A DNA stretch of 41,679 nucleotides from Oscillochloris sp. ZM17-4 (GTDB lineage: Bacteria; Chloroflexota; Chloroflexia; Chloroflexales; Chloroflexaceae), in NCBI RefSeq assembly GCF_019599295.1, contig NZ_JAIEWN010000019.1, forward strand, positions 2,885-44,563, written 5' to 3'. This document shows positions 23,893 through 35,658 of this stretch, piece by piece (position 1 is the first letter of the stretch; the number at the start of each line of letters is the position of its first letter). The notes under the pieces were generated by a model. That model had not been told where the DNA came from. It made no database searches and saw nothing but the letters and a program-made list of their open reading frames with translations. The position numbers and the translations under genes are program-made.

Positions 23893-25173
23893 CTAGGGGA
23901 GCGACGCTATGCGGTAGCAGAGCAGCGCCTGGCGCAGCTGTGTCTCGAGGATGGCGCTCTGCGTATGCAGATCGACGCGCCGCTGCACCCGCGCAATGCT
24001 GCGCTGGGCAGCGAGGTTAAAGCGAGTCTGCTGGTGCAGCAGCGGCAGCACGTACCAGCGCGTGGCCACGCTATTCCAGGCGCGGCGCAGCGCGGAGACC
24101 AGCGGGATCGCCGAGCGGAACTGATGCTCCGCCAGCACCGCCTCGGCCTCGGCCTCGGCGAGCAGCGCGGGCAGCGCGGGTAGCTCTCCCGCCGGGACGC
24201 CGAGCAGCTCCTGGGCGGGTGCCGGCCAGGCGTCGGGCTGATCTTGCAGATGTGCGCCTATTGCCCCGAGGGTCTGGCCGCAGCGCAGGATCGTGGCCTG
24301 GGCGGCGGCGTCGGGCGCGGCCAGGCCATGCGGCAGCGCCTGCCGGTAGACCAGCCCGGACACCGCCCGGTCGAGGGCCGAGACCCGGAGCAGCCGGAGC
24401 GACTCCGCCGGGGCGAAGTCGCCCCACAGCTCGGCCCATGGCAGGTGCTTGCAGGCGAAGCGCAGCCGGCTGAGGTGGTGGTAGTAGTAGAACGCGCCGC
24501 TGTCCTTCCCCGTCGAGGCCGACTCGCTGTGGCTCAGCAGCGACCGGGGCGCATACCAGCACTCGAGGCCGAGCGACTGCGCGCGCCAGCAGAGATCGAC
24601 ATCCTCGAAGTAGCCGGGGAAGAAGCCGACATCGAGCCCGCCGAGCCGATCCCACAGCTCGCGGCGCAGCGCCAGCGAGGCTCCCGTCACAAAGGGCACG
24701 GCCTCAGGCGAGTCGTACTGCCCGCGATCCGGCTCGCCGTAGCCCCGGTGGCTGGCCAGCAGGTCGGGCCGGCTGACCGCGCCGCCGGCGTGCAGGATCG
24801 TCTCCCCCCGCACATCAAGGATCTTGCTGCCGGCGATCCCGCAGCGAGGGTTGTCCAGCATCGCCACCAGCGCCGTAAGCCAGCCGGGATCGACGGCGGT
24901 GTCGGGGTTGAGCAGGACAAGGCACTCGCCGCTGCTGGCGGCGGCCCCGATGTGTACGCCGCCGCCGAAGCCGAGGTTGGCCGCCTGGGGCAGCAGCAGG
25001 GCCTCGGGCAGCAGCCGACGCACCAGGGCGACGCTGTCATCCTGGGAGGCGTTGTCCACAACGACCACCTGCGGGGCCGGCTCGTAGCGCAGCGCCCGCA
25101 GGGACGCGCAGCAGGCCTCTAGGTGCGCGGCGCTGTTATAGGTGACGAGGATGATCGAGACGCTGGGGCTCAT
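23893..25173 (-). CDS. GT2 family glycosyltransferase (rhamnosyltransferase-like)
   Basis: The 426-residue protein has a GT-A fold of the WbbL/rhamnosyltransferase type. It shows SIILVTYNSAAHLEACCASL at the N-terminus, VVVDNASQDDS, NLGFGGGVHIG (nucleotide binding) and LNPDTAVDPGW (metal site). FFPGYFEDVDLCWRA follows, with the catalytic ED. The C-terminal 170 residues are helical and without a recognised domain. It is probably a cytoplasmic enzyme building a surface polysaccharide. Donor and acceptor are not predictable. The divergent epimerase next door suggests a small cell-surface sugar cluster. No good ribosome binding site is seen before ATG 25173. Confidence 0.88.
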   Translation of the reverse strand: MSPSVSIILVTYNSAAHLEACCASLRALRYEPAPQVVVVDNASQDDSVALVRRLLPEALLLPQAANLGFGGGVHIGAAASSGECLVLLNPDTAVDPGWLTALVAMLDNPRCGIAGSKILDVRGETILHAGGAVSRPDLLASHRGYGEPDRGQYDSPEAVPFVTGASLALRRELWDRLGGLDVGFFPGYFEDVDLCWRAQSLGLECWYAPRSLLSHSESASTGKDSGAFYYYHHLSRLRFACKHLPWAELWGDFAPAESLRLLRVSALDRAVSGLVYRQALPHGLAAPDAAAQATILRCGQTLGAIGAHLQDQPDAWPAPAQELLGVPAGELPALPALLAEAEAEAVLAEHQFRSAIPLVSALRRAWNSVATRWYVLPLLHQQTRFNLAAQRSIARVQRRVDLHTQSAILETQLRQALLCYRIASLP

Positions 25174-25286
25174 GCATGACCGGCGCTAGCGGGCCACATC
25201 CAGACACGGGGCCGCTCGGCGCATTATGGCACGAAGCTCGGATGCGTGCAATCTCCCGGCTCTACCCGTGGGCCGCAGGGCTTTTC

Positions 25287-25295
25287 TGCTATAAT
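25287..25295 (+). promoter_or_regulatory. Extended -10 promoter of the epimerase gene
   Basis: TGcTATAAT (25287-25295), with no good -35. The start would be near 25302, giving a leader of about 31 nt. Confidence 0.65.
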
Positions 25296-25332
25296 GCCGC
25301 CCTGTGTGAACTGCCCCAGAGGAAACCTGATC

Positions 25333-26355
25333 ATGAACCACCTGATCACCGGCGGCGCCGGCTTCATTGGCTGTAACCTGGCCGACGCCCTGCTCGCCCG
25401 CGGCGAGCAGGTGACGATCTTTGATAACCTGAGCCGCCCGCGCAGCGACCTCAACCTGAGCTGGCTCCAGGGGCGCCACGGCGCCCGCCTGCGCTTTATC
25501 CACGCCGATATCCGCGACTCCGATGCGGTGATGGCCGCCGTCCCCGGCCACCAGACGATCTTCCACCTGGCCAGCCAGGTCGCCGTCACCACCTCGGTGA
25601 AGGACCCGCGCACGGACTTCGAGATCAACGCCCTCGGCAGCCTGAACGTCCTGGAGGCCGCCCGCCTGGCCGCCCGCCCGCCCGCCGTCTTCTTCGCCTC
25701 GACCAACAAGGTCTACGGCGGCATGGAGGATGTCGCCGTGGTGGAGCAGGCCACCCGCTACGCCTACCGCGACATGCCCGAGGGCGTGCCCGAGAGCCAC
25801 CTGCTCGACTTCCACAGCCCATACGGCTGCAGCAAAGGGTCTGCCGACCAGTACGTGCGCGACTACGCCCGCATCTACGGCCTGAAGACGGTGGTGTTCC
25901 GCCAGGGGTGCATCTACGGCCCGCGCCAGATGGGCGTCGAGGACCAGGGCTGGGCCGCGCACTTCGTGATCGCCGCCGTGACCGGCCGGCCCGTCACGAT
26001 CTATGGCGACGGCAAGCAGGTGCGCGATATGCTCTATATCGATGACCTGGTGGCCGCCTACCTGGCCGCCCTGGAGCGTATTGGCACGGTCTCCGGGCGG
26101 ATCTACAACATCGGCGGCGGCCCGGCCAACGCGCTCTCGATCTGGGCCGAGTTTGGCCCGCTGCTTGAGCGGCTCACCGGAAACCGGATCGATGTGCGCC
26201 GGGGCGACTGGCGCCCCGGCGACCAGTCGGTCTACATCAGCGCGATCGCCAAGGCCGAGCGGGAGCTGGGCTGGCGCCCGCAGGTGGACGTGGCCGAGGG
26301 GATCGCCCGGCTGGTGGGCTGGGTTCAGCAGCACCGTGATCTGTTCGAGCGGTAG
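25333..26355 (+). CDS. NAD-dependent nucleotide-sugar epimerase (SDR; CDP-tyvelose 2-epimerase-like)
   Basis: The 340-residue enzyme has the Rossmann motif TGGAGFIG at residues 6-13 and the extended-SDR active site: STNKVYGG, then SPYGCSKGSADQY with the YxxxK pair (PYGCSK). The stretch IYGPRQMGVEDQGWAAHF is close to RfbE, CDP-paratose/tyvelose 2-epimerase, more than to UDP-glucose 4-epimerase. It likely interconverts a nucleotide-linked sugar for a surface glycan. ATG 25333 has GAGGAAACC 8-9 nt upstream. It is divergent from the GT2 gene. The exact sugar is uncertain; dTDP-glucose 4,6-dehydratase relatives are the alternative. Confidence 0.85.
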   Translation: MNHLITGGAGFIGCNLADALLARGEQVTIFDNLSRPRSDLNLSWLQGRHGARLRFIHADIRDSDAVMAAVPGHQTIFHLASQVAVTTSVKDPRTDFEINALGSLNVLEAARLAARPPAVFFASTNKVYGGMEDVAVVEQATRYAYRDMPEGVPESHLLDFHSPYGCSKGSADQYVRDYARIYGLKTVVFRQGCIYGPRQMGVEDQGWAAHFVIAAVTGRPVTIYGDGKQVRDMLYIDDLVAAYLAALERIGTVSGRIYNIGGGPANALSIWAEFGPLLERLTGNRIDVRRGDWRPGDQSVYISAIAKAERELGWRPQVDVAEGIARLVGWVQQHRDLFER

Positions 26356-26379
26356 GCCGGCAGCCCCGCACCCAGCTGC

Positions 26380-27213
26380 TCAGTCGAGGAACTCGGCCAG
26401 CAGCTGGTGGTAGATGTCGGGCCGCTCGATCATGGGCAGGTGCCCGCAGCGCTCGATCCAGACCAGCCGGCTGTCGGGGACGAGCTTGGCCGCGTGGGGC
26501 GTGCCCGCCGGCGGCATGATGCTGTCCTGGCGCGCCCCGATGATCAGCGTCGGCGCGCGGACCTGGGTCAGGGCCGGGTTAATCGCCGGGTCGCCCGCGC
26601 TGCTGGCGCTCTCCAGGGCGGTGCGCTTATCCATCTTCAGGAAGTCGGCGAAGCTCTCGCGCAGCACGGCGTCGTCTTTGGGCAGGCGGTAGAAGAAGCG
26701 GCTCGACACCGCGCGGTAGAACAGGCGCTGGTCGGCCATCCAGGGCCGGCGCAGCGACATCCACAGCGACAGCACGCGGTGGATCTGGTCGACGACCCGC
26801 CGCTCAAACTCGTTGCGGAAGGTGCTGTAGCTGGTGAGCACCAGGCGGCGCACCCGCTCGGGGTGGCGCGCGGCCACGTAGGTCGCCACCCCCGCCGAGA
26901 AGGAGTGGCCGTTGAGATCGAACTGCTCCAGGCCGAGCTGGTCGGCGAAGGCCAGCACGAGGTCGGCGATGCGGTGGCTGTCCATATGGCCCGCGAGCGG
27001 CGGCGACTCGCCGAAGCCGGGCAGGTCGGGCGCGATCACATCGTGGCTATGGCCGAGGGCGGCGAGGGTGCCGCGCCAGTAGCGCGACGACCCGCCCCAG
27101 CCGTGGATCAGCAGCAGCGGCGGGCCGTCGCCGTGCCGGCGGTAGTAGATCGGGCTCCCGGCGAGCGTCACCTGCGCGAGCGGCTCGTGATCTGTGGGTG
27201 AGAGGGCGGGCAT
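26380..27213 (-). CDS. Alpha/beta-fold hydrolase
   Basis: The 277-residue protein has an alpha/beta hydrolase core. The oxyanion segment is LLLIHGWGGSSRYW (residues 33-46). The nucleophile elbow LNGHSFSAG carries the Ser near 100, and DLPGFGES is conserved before it. The acid Asp lies in LIIGARQDSIMP and the catalytic His in CGHLPMIERP. The elbow is GHSFS, lacking the last Gly of G-x-S-x-G. A variable helical cap with many aromatic residues lies between. It probably acts on an ester, epoxide or ring-cleavage product. ATG 27213 has GGAGGA 4-5 nt upstream; the longer frame to 27705 has no support. It converges on the epimerase gene (24-nt gap). Confidence 0.88.
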   Translation of the reverse strand: MPALSPTDHEPLAQVTLAGSPIYYRRHGDGPPLLLIHGWGGSSRYWRGTLAALGHSHDVIAPDLPGFGESPPLAGHMDSHRIADLVLAFADQLGLEQFDLNGHSFSAGVATYVAARHPERVRRLVLTSYSTFRNEFERRVVDQIHRVLSLWMSLRRPWMADQRLFYRAVSSRFFYRLPKDDAVLRESFADFLKMDKRTALESASSAGDPAINPALTQVRAPTLIIGARQDSIMPPAGTPHAAKLVPDSRLVWIERCGHLPMIERPDIYHQLLAEFLD

Positions 27214-27307
27214 AGGTTCCTCCGCATCGGCGTTCCTCATGGGTGTGCTGACGCCCGCTATTGTACACCCCGTCGGGCTGTGTCGCGGCGATGGGTGATC
27301 GCGCGCG

Positions 27308-27343
27308 CTGTCAGGTATATCCTGACGCGCCGTATCCGATACG
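27308..27343. promoter_or_regulatory. Short inverted repeats upstream of the stomatin gene
   Basis: TCAGG/CCTGA (27311-27315/27321-27325) and CGTATC/GATACG (27331-27343) lie in the 232-base gap between the divergent hydrolase and stomatin genes. They could be operator sites. No good promoter was recognised in this gap. Confidence 0.3.
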
Positions 27344-27445
27344 CCCGCTATCGCCCGCCCCCACGTGCCGCTATGCTGAGGTGTCCTGGGCGCTCGGCGT
27401 CGCCCCCTGCCCGCCGATCTCTGCCCCAACCCTAAGGAGCGTCGT

Positions 27446-28207
27446 GTGACCAATATCATTCTCGCGGGCCTGGCGACGATCGTGTTCGTCGTGCTCATGC
27501 TCGTGCTGTCGGCGATCAAGATCATCCCCGAGTACGAGCGCGGCGTGATCTTCCGGCTCGGCCGGCTGATCGGGGCGCGCGGGCCGGGGCTGTTCCTGGT
27601 CGTCCCGATCGTCGAGCGCATGGTCCGCGTCGACACGCGCGTGATCACCCTCGACGTGCCCTCCCAGGAGGTGATCACCCTCGACAACGTGACGATCAAG
27701 GTCAACGCGGTGCTCTACTTTATGGTCGTCAACCCCGACTGGGCGATCGTCAAGGTGATGGACTACCTGCGCGCGACGCTGCAGATCGCCCAGACCACGC
27801 TGCGCAGCGCGGTCGGCCAGGTCGTGCTCGACGATCTGCTGTCGAAGCGCGACCAGGTCAACGCGCGGCTCCAGTCGATCGTCGATGAGCAGACCGAGCC
27901 CTGGGGCATTAAGGTGACGATCGTCGAGATCAAGGATGTGGAGCTGCCGCCGAACATGCAGCGGGCCATGGCCCGGCAGGCCGAGGCCGAGCGCGAGAAG
28001 CGGGCCAAGATCATCCACGCCCAGGGCGAGTTCGATGCCTCGAAGACGCTGGCCGAGGCCGCGGCGGTGATCGCCCGCGAGCCGGTGGCCCTCCAGCTGC
28101 GCTACCTGCAGACTCTGAGCGAGATCGCGGTCGAGAAGAACAGCACGATTATCTTCCCGCTGCCGATCGATATGGTCAAAGCCTTCTCCGCGCGCCTGGC
28201 CGAATGA
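27446..28207 (+). CDS. Stomatin/slipin-type SPFH protein
   Basis: The 253-residue protein has an N-terminal membrane helix (residues 4-24). A classic stomatin SPFH domain follows: [56 protein letters not shown]. The helical region [25 protein letters not shown] is the slipin signature for oligomerisation. Such proteins scaffold membrane microdomains and often pair with NfeD or a membrane protease; neither partner is adjacent. The start is GTG 27446, with AAGGAG 6 nt upstream. Confidence 0.93.
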   Translation: MTNIILAGLATIVFVVLMLVLSAIKIIPEYERGVIFRLGRLIGARGPGLFLVVPIVERMVRVDTRVITLDVPSQEVITLDNVTIKVNAVLYFMVVNPDWAIVKVMDYLRATLQIAQTTLRSAVGQVVLDDLLSKRDQVNARLQSIVDEQTEPWGIKVTIVEIKDVELPPNMQRAMARQAEAEREKRAKIIHAQGEFDASKTLAEAAAVIAREPVALQLRYLQTLSEIAVEKNSTIIFPLPIDMVKAFSARLAE

Positions 28208-28261
28208 ATATGGGTGCGCCCGATCACGTTCTGATGCGCTCTGCGCTCGCCTAAGGCCGGC

Positions 28262-28310
28262 GCGCAATGGCCACGATGGACAGCGTCGCTGTCCATCGTG
28301 GCCATTGCGC
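28262..28310. terminator. 23-bp perfect hairpin downstream of the stomatin gene
   Basis: Arms 28262-28284 and 28288-28310 with loop GTC. It is followed by AAAA, not T. Confidence 0.7.
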
Positions 28311-28618
28311 AAAAGATCGTGTAGCGCAGACCCCCTGTGCCCGTGGCACCGCCCCGTTGCAACGCTCGCGCACAGGAGGCTGTTCCCCTGTAGTGTTCTC
28401 CGACCGCCACCCCTGATGCCGCCGCATACGCTGAGGTCTCAGTCAGCGATGAGCCGGTGTCCTACCACAAGGCTGCGCATAGCAGCCAGTGTAGCAGCTA
28501 GGGTCGTAGAGCGGCTATCGGGGATGGTCGCACGCTCGCGTAAGGAAATACCTGACAGCGTCGGGGCTGCTGGCCTAAAGTGTCTGGTGTTCCCTGGGGG
28601 TGCGCGCGATACACCCCA

Positions 28619-28627
28619 TGCTACAAT
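28619..28627 (+). promoter_or_regulatory. Extended -10 promoter of the CheR-kinase gene
   Basis: TGcTACAAT (28619-28627), no recognisable -35. Leader length would be about 40 nt. Confidence 0.5.
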
Positions 28628-28673
28628 AGAGTGCCCCTTGATCAGCAGCCGGATCGCATCTCGGAGGCCTGTG

Positions 28674-31493
28674 ATGAGCGGCGATGTTGGCGATAGTCAG
28701 GATATAGCGCTGATGGCGCCGCCCATGATGGGCGCAGCGCCGCCGCATGACCAGAGCGCCCCAGAGTCCGACGCCCTCGGCGCGATCATCGCCATCCTCG
28801 GGCAGCGCGCGGGCCACGACTTCAGCCACGCCATGCCCCTGACGCTGCGGCGGCGGGTTGATCGCCGCATGCGCCTGTCCCACCTGCGCAGCCTGGAGGC
28901 CTACCTCGCCCGGATCCAGGAGAACCACGCCGAGGCGGATCTGCTGCTTCGCGATCTGCTGGTCGGCGCGGCCGAGTTCTTCCGCGACCCTGCGGCCTTC
29001 GATGCCCTGGCGGCCACGGCCATCCCCAGCCTGCTGCGCAGCAAGGGCGGCGGCGTGCCGCTGCGCATCTGGGTTCCCGGCTGCGCATCGGGCGAGGAGG
29101 CCTACTCGATCGCCATCATGATCCACGAGCAGCTGTCGCAGCTCGACGTGGCCCTGCCGGTGCAGCTGTTCGTGACCGACATCGATGAGGCGGCCCTCGC
29201 CGCCGCGCGCCGGGGGCGCTACGATGCGGGCATCGCCGCCCACGTCTCGCCGGAGCGGCTCGCCCGGTACTTTGTGCAGGAGCACGAGGGCTATCGGGTG
29301 AGCGCGCCCATCCGCGAGCTGTGCCTCTTCTCGGCGCACAACCTGGTCAGCGACCCGCCCTTCGGGCGCATGGATCTGATCGTCTGCCGCGACCTGCTGA
29401 TCTCCTTCGACGCCGAGATCACGCGGCAGATCATGCCCATGCTGCACTACGCCCTGGCGCCCGGCGGCTACCTCTTCCTCGGCACCGCCGAGGGTGTGGA
29501 CAGCACAGACGGTATCGGCGAGCTGTTCTGGGTCGTCGATGCGCCGCACCGCATCTACCAGCGTAAGGAGCGGCTGGTGCGCCAGCCGAGCGCGCTGCCC
29601 TGGGCCGTCACGCGCCGGCCTCCTGCGGGCCTCGCCGGCGGGGGGGGGCGGTCGATGGCGCCGGGTGCCCTCGACATCGGCGCGACCCTGGAGCAGATCT
29701 TGCTGCGGGACTTTACGCCGGCGGCGGCGATCATCAATGCGCTGGGCACCGTCGCCTACATGACGGGGAACCTCCACCCCTTCCTGAAGGTGCCGGCGGG
29801 CGAGCCGATGATCAATATCCTCGCGATGGCGCACCCCGACCTGCATCTGCCGCTGCGCGTGGCCATCCGCACGGTCGTGCAGGAGCAGGTGCAGGTTGTG
29901 CGCGATGATCTGGAGATCGTCACCGACGATGGGGTTCAGCGGCTCAGCCTGACGGTCCGCCCGCTCGTCGAGCCGGGCGTCGACGCCGGGCTGATGCTCG
30001 TGGCGATCCAGGTGCTCGGCCCGCCGGCCTCCCTCGGCCCGCGGCGCGTGGGGGAGAGGGAGGCCGGCGACCCGACCGACCCGGTCGCGCAGGAGCTCCA
30101 GCGCACCCGCGATACCCTTGAGGCGACGATCAGCGAGCTCCAGGAGGCAAACCTCGACCTGAAGATGGTCAACGAGGAGCTGCGCTCGCTCAACGAGGAG
30201 CTCCAGGCCGCCAACGAGGAGCTCCAGACATCGAAGGAGGAGATCCAGTCGATCAATGAGGAGCTCCAGACCGTCAACGTTGAGCTCAGCCGGAAGATCG
30301 AGGAGCTCGACCGGGCCAACGCCGACCTCGCCAACTTCTTCGCGAGCACCCAGATCCCGGCGATCTTCCTCCATATCGACGGGCGGATCGCCCGCTTCAC
30401 CCCCCAGGCGACGGAGCTCTTCGCGCTGATCGAGTCGGATGTCGGCCGGCCGATCACCGACCTCAACGCCCGCTTCAGCGACGGCGACCTGCACGCGATG
30501 ATCGCCCAGGTGATCCAGACCCTCGCCCCGGCGGAGATGGTCGTGCGCCAGCCCGATCATAAGCGCTGGTGGAACGTTCACATTAGCCCGTACCGCACGC
30601 TCGCCGGCGTCATCGACGGGGTGATGATCACCTTCTCGGACATCAGCACGCTCAAGCGCACCGAGGCCGTGCTCCAGGAGGCCCACGACGAGCTTGAGCG
30701 GCGGGTGGAGGCGCGCACCCGCGACCTCGCGCTCGCCAACACGGCGATCCAGGCGCAGGTGGAGGAGCGGATCCGCAGCGAGCACGCGCGCGAGAAGCTG
30801 CTCCAGCAGATCGTCACCGCCCAGGAGGAGGAGCGCCGCCACATCGCCCGCGAGCTCCACGACGAGATGGGCCAGGATCTCACGGCCCTGATCCTGGGCC
30901 TGAAGGCGCTCCAGGACGTTGTCAAGGTCGATCCGCGCAGCGTCGATCGCATCGTGCAGATGCAGGTGATGGCGATGCGGATCAGCCAGAAGATCCGGGC
31001 GCTGGCCGTGCAGCTGCGCCCGTCGGTGATCGACGACCTGGGCCTGCTGCTGGCGCTCAGCAACTACATGGAGCAGTGGTCGGTGCAGGCGAACGTGGCG
31101 GTGGATCTGCATAGCAGCGGGCTCGATGGCGTGCGCCTGCCGCTGGCCATGGAGACGACGATCTACCGGATGGTCCAGGAGGCGCTGACGAACGTGCTCA
31201 AGCACGCCCACGCGTCCGAGGTCAGCGTGATCATCGAGCGGCACAGCGGCGAGGTGCGGGTGATCATCGAGGATGACGGGGCGGGCTTCGTCGTGTCGGC
31301 GCCGAGCGGCGGGGGAGCGAGCGCGCAGCACCTGGGCCTGATCGGGATGCGGGAGCGCGTCGACCTGCTCGGCGGCACCCTGACGGTCGAGTCGGCGCCG
31401 GGCAGCGGCACCACAATCTTTGCCCGCATCCCGCTCCCAGAGGGAGCGCAAGGAGATGGCCATGTCGCCAATGACAATCTTTCTGGTCGATGA
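28674..31493 (+). CDS. CheR methyltransferase-PAS-histidine kinase (HisKA_3) fusion
   Basis: The 939-residue protein starts with a CheR-type domain (residues 35-290). It includes the N-terminal RRRVDRRMRL helix, the SAM-binding WVPGCASGEEAYSIA (near 130) and CRDLLISF. A long coiled coil follows (480-552) with repeated NEEL(R/Q)SLNEELQAANEEL units. A PAS domain (555-660) and a second short coiled coil come next. The kinase core is of the NarX/DegS type: EERRHIARELHDEMGQDL, with His near 729, and an HATPase domain with EDDGAGF and GLIGMRERV. CheB is not fused, unlike many relatives. ATG 28674 has GGAGG 6 nt upstream. The next gene overlaps by 32 nt and encodes the matching response regulator. 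Confidence 0.92.
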   Translation: MSGDVGDSQDIALMAPPMMGAAPPHDQSAPESDALGAIIAILGQRAGHDFSHAMPLTLRRRVDRRMRLSHLRSLEAYLARIQENHAEADLLLRDLLVGAAEFFRDPAAFDALAATAIPSLLRSKGGGVPLRIWVPGCASGEEAYSIAIMIHEQLSQLDVALPVQLFVTDIDEAALAAARRGRYDAGIAAHVSPERLARYFVQEHEGYRVSAPIRELCLFSAHNLVSDPPFGRMDLIVCRDLLISFDAEITRQIMPMLHYALAPGGYLFLGTAEGVDSTDGIGELFWVVDAPHRIYQRKERLVRQPSALPWAVTRRPPAGLAGGGGRSMAPGALDIGATLEQILLRDFTPAAAIINALGTVAYMTGNLHPFLKVPAGEPMINILAMAHPDLHLPLRVAIRTVVQEQVQVVRDDLEIVTDDGVQRLSLTVRPLVEPGVDAGLMLVAIQVLGPPASLGPRRVGEREAGDPTDPVAQELQRTRDTLEATISELQEANLDLKMVNEELRSLNEELQAANEELQTSKEEIQSINEELQTVNVELSRKIEELDRANADLANFFASTQIPAIFLHIDGRIARFTPQATELFALIESDVGRPITDLNARFSDGDLHAMIAQVIQTLAPAEMVVRQPDHKRWWNVHISPYRTLAGVIDGVMITFSDISTLKRTEAVLQEAHDELERRVEARTRDLALANTAIQAQVEERIRSEHAREKLLQQIVTAQEEERRHIARELHDEMGQDLTALILGLKALQDVVKVDPRSVDRIVQMQVMAMRISQKIRALAVQLRPSVIDDLGLLLALSNYMEQWSVQANVAVDLHSSGLDGVRLPLAMETTIYRMVQEALTNVLKHAHASEVSVIIERHSGEVRVIIEDDGAGFVVSAPSGGGASAQHLGLIGMRERVDLLGGTLTVESAPGSGTTIFARIPLPEGAQGDGHVANDNLSGR

Positions 31494-32115
31494 TCATATG
31501 GTGGTGCGCGCGGGGCTGAAGATGCTGATCTCCGCCCAGTCGGACATGGTGGTGGTCGGCGAGGCCGAGGATGGCGAGTCTGCCTGGCGGGAGATCAAGG
31601 ACCGCTGCCCGAACGTGGTGATCATGGACATCTCGATGCCGGTGATGAACGGCATCCAGGCCACTGAGCGGATCAAGCAGGTCTGCCCAGAGGTCAAGGT
31701 GCTAGTGATGAGCGTCCACGACGACACCAGCTACCTGCGGCAGATGCTGGCGGTGGGCGCCGCCGGCTACATCCTCAAGCACACGGCGGCCGACGCGCTG
31801 ATCCAGGCGATCCGCGTCGTCGCGGCGGGCGGGCTCTACCTGGAGCCATCGCTCGCCGAGCATGTGGTGGATCGCTATGTGCGCCGCCCCACGGCCGCCA
31901 CCGCGCTGCTCGGCACCGAGCTGAGCGAGCGCGAGCGCGAGGTCGTGTCCGGGGTCGTGCAGGGCTACAGCAACAAAGAGATCGCCACGCAGCTGAGCCT
32001 GAGCGTGAAGACGGTGGAGACCTACCGGGCCCGCGCGATGGAGAAGCTCGGGCTCACGAGCCGGGCGGCCCTGGTGCGCTACGCCATCGATCACGGCTGG
32101 CTCCACACGGCCTAA
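31462..32115 (+). CDS. NarL/LuxR-family response regulator
   Basis: The 217-residue regulator has a receiver domain at residues 1-120 (FLVDDH, phospho-acceptor Asp in VIMDISMPVMNGI, switch region VLVMSVHD, Lys in YILKHT). A LuxR-type helix-turn-helix follows at 150-215 (LSEREREVVSGVVQGYSNKEIATQLSLSVKTVETY). Phosphorylation presumably comes from the CheR-kinase, whose 3' end it overlaps by 32 nt. ATG 31462 was chosen for AAGGAG 6 nt upstream; the ATG at 31456 would lie directly on the ribosome binding site. Target genes are not identifiable. Confidence 0.95.
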   Translation: MSPMTIFLVDDHMVVRAGLKMLISAQSDMVVVGEAEDGESAWREIKDRCPNVVIMDISMPVMNGIQATERIKQVCPEVKVLVMSVHDDTSYLRQMLAVGAAGYILKHTAADALIQAIRVVAAGGLYLEPSLAEHVVDRYVRRPTAATALLGTELSEREREVVSGVVQGYSNKEIATQLSLSVKTVETYRARAMEKLGLTSRAALVRYAIDHGWLHTA

Positions 32116-32129
32116 GTGGCATGCTGCGA

Positions 32130-32178
32130 CGCACGGTGAGGGGTGGGCGCGCGTCGCGCGCCCACCCCTCACCGTGCG
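32130..32178. terminator. Long hairpin downstream of the response regulator gene
   Basis: Arms 32130-32153 and 32155-32178 are perfectly complementary around T154, with a likely 3-nt loop. It starts 14 nt after the TAA stop. Confidence 0.7.
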
Positions 32179-32182
32179 TGGC

Positions 32183-32358
32183 GATGCGCATCAACCTGAG
32201 GGCTGCCGCCCTAAAACCGGCGTTGGTTTGGCCAACCTGGCCAGCTTCGCTAAAGTCCTGGGGCTTCGCCCCAGACCCGGTTTTGTATTGGGTTTGGGCG
32301 GCTTCGCCGCCCAAACCCAATACAAAAACACTGCGGGGGCGGCTTCGCCGCCCCCGCA
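32183..32358. repeat. Dispersed repeat copy B with TTC-loop hairpins
   Basis: Bases 32183-32248 match copy A (21447-21512). They are followed by three stems that all use a TTC loop: CTGGGGC/GCCCCAG (32258-32274), a 22-bp stem (32281-32302/32306-32327) and a 12-bp stem (32332-32343/32347-32358). The GGC-TTC-GCC core is shared by the last two. Confidence 0.7.
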
Positions 32359-32409
32359 CCCCCACCGGGAGGTGATGTTGCAGAAGCCCTGTGGGGCAAT
32401 GAGCTGACC

Positions 32410-32439
32410 TTGCCCCAGGGCGTTGGCGTCGGGTATAAT
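32410..32439 (+). promoter_or_regulatory. Promoter of secA
   Basis: TTGCCC (32410-32415), an 18-bp spacer and perfect TATAAT (32434-32439). Transcription starts near 32446, giving a leader of about 60 nt. Confidence 0.7.
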
Positions 32440-32475
32440 GGCTGATGGTATGTGCGATGTGATACGTGTATGATC

Positions 32476-32493
32476 CGTGATCGGCTGATCACG
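32476..32493 (+). promoter_or_regulatory. Leader hairpin of secA
   Basis: CGTGATC/GATCACG with loop GGCT (32476-32482/32487-32493), ending 2 nt before the GGAGA ribosome binding site. It may modulate translation initiation of secA, though control by a secM-like leader peptide is not visible. Confidence 0.4.
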
Positions 32494-32505
32494 ATGGAGA
32501 TACAG

Positions 32506-35514
<3,009 letters not shown>

Positions 35515-35539
35515 CCCGTACGGGTACTGTGTAGGGCTG

Positions 35540-35580
35540 AAGCATTCGGGCTGGTCGCAAAGCGACCAGCCCGAATGCTT
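35540..35580. terminator. 19-bp perfect hairpin downstream of secA
   Basis: Arms 35540-35558 and 35562-35580 with loop AAA. Only a short T stretch follows. A small ACCCGTACGGGT palindrome (35514-35525) precedes it. Confidence 0.7.
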
Positions 35581-35658
35581 TGGCCCTGCCAGGGCATGTG
35601 CAGTCCCTGCCCCGCCGGGCCGGCGGAGCGCACCCCGCGCGACCCGCTGGGCGGCGAT

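Larger units (their letters stand above)
28208..28673. other. Intergenic region between the stomatin and CheR-kinase genes
   Basis: This 466-base gap holds the hairpin at 28262-28310 and the promoter at 28619-28627. Bases 28311-28590 have no recognisable gene; one plus-strand frame stays open through it into the CheR-kinase, but without a ribosome binding site or conserved residues. A quasi-palindrome TGGGGGTG...CACCCCA (28595-28619) directly precedes the -10 box and may be an operator. Confidence 0.5.
32116..32505. other. Repeat-dense gap in front of secA
   Basis: This 390-base gap contains four stem-loops (32130-32178, 32258-32274, 32281-32327, 32332-32358), repeat copy B (32183-32248), the secA promoter and a small leader hairpin. 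No gene is visible in it. Confidence 0.7.

Noticed and set aside
28575-31463. 962-codon minus-strand open frame opposite the CheR-kinase
   Set aside because: Mirror of a GC-rich coding frame, made of repeated Asp/Leu/Val/His without domains.
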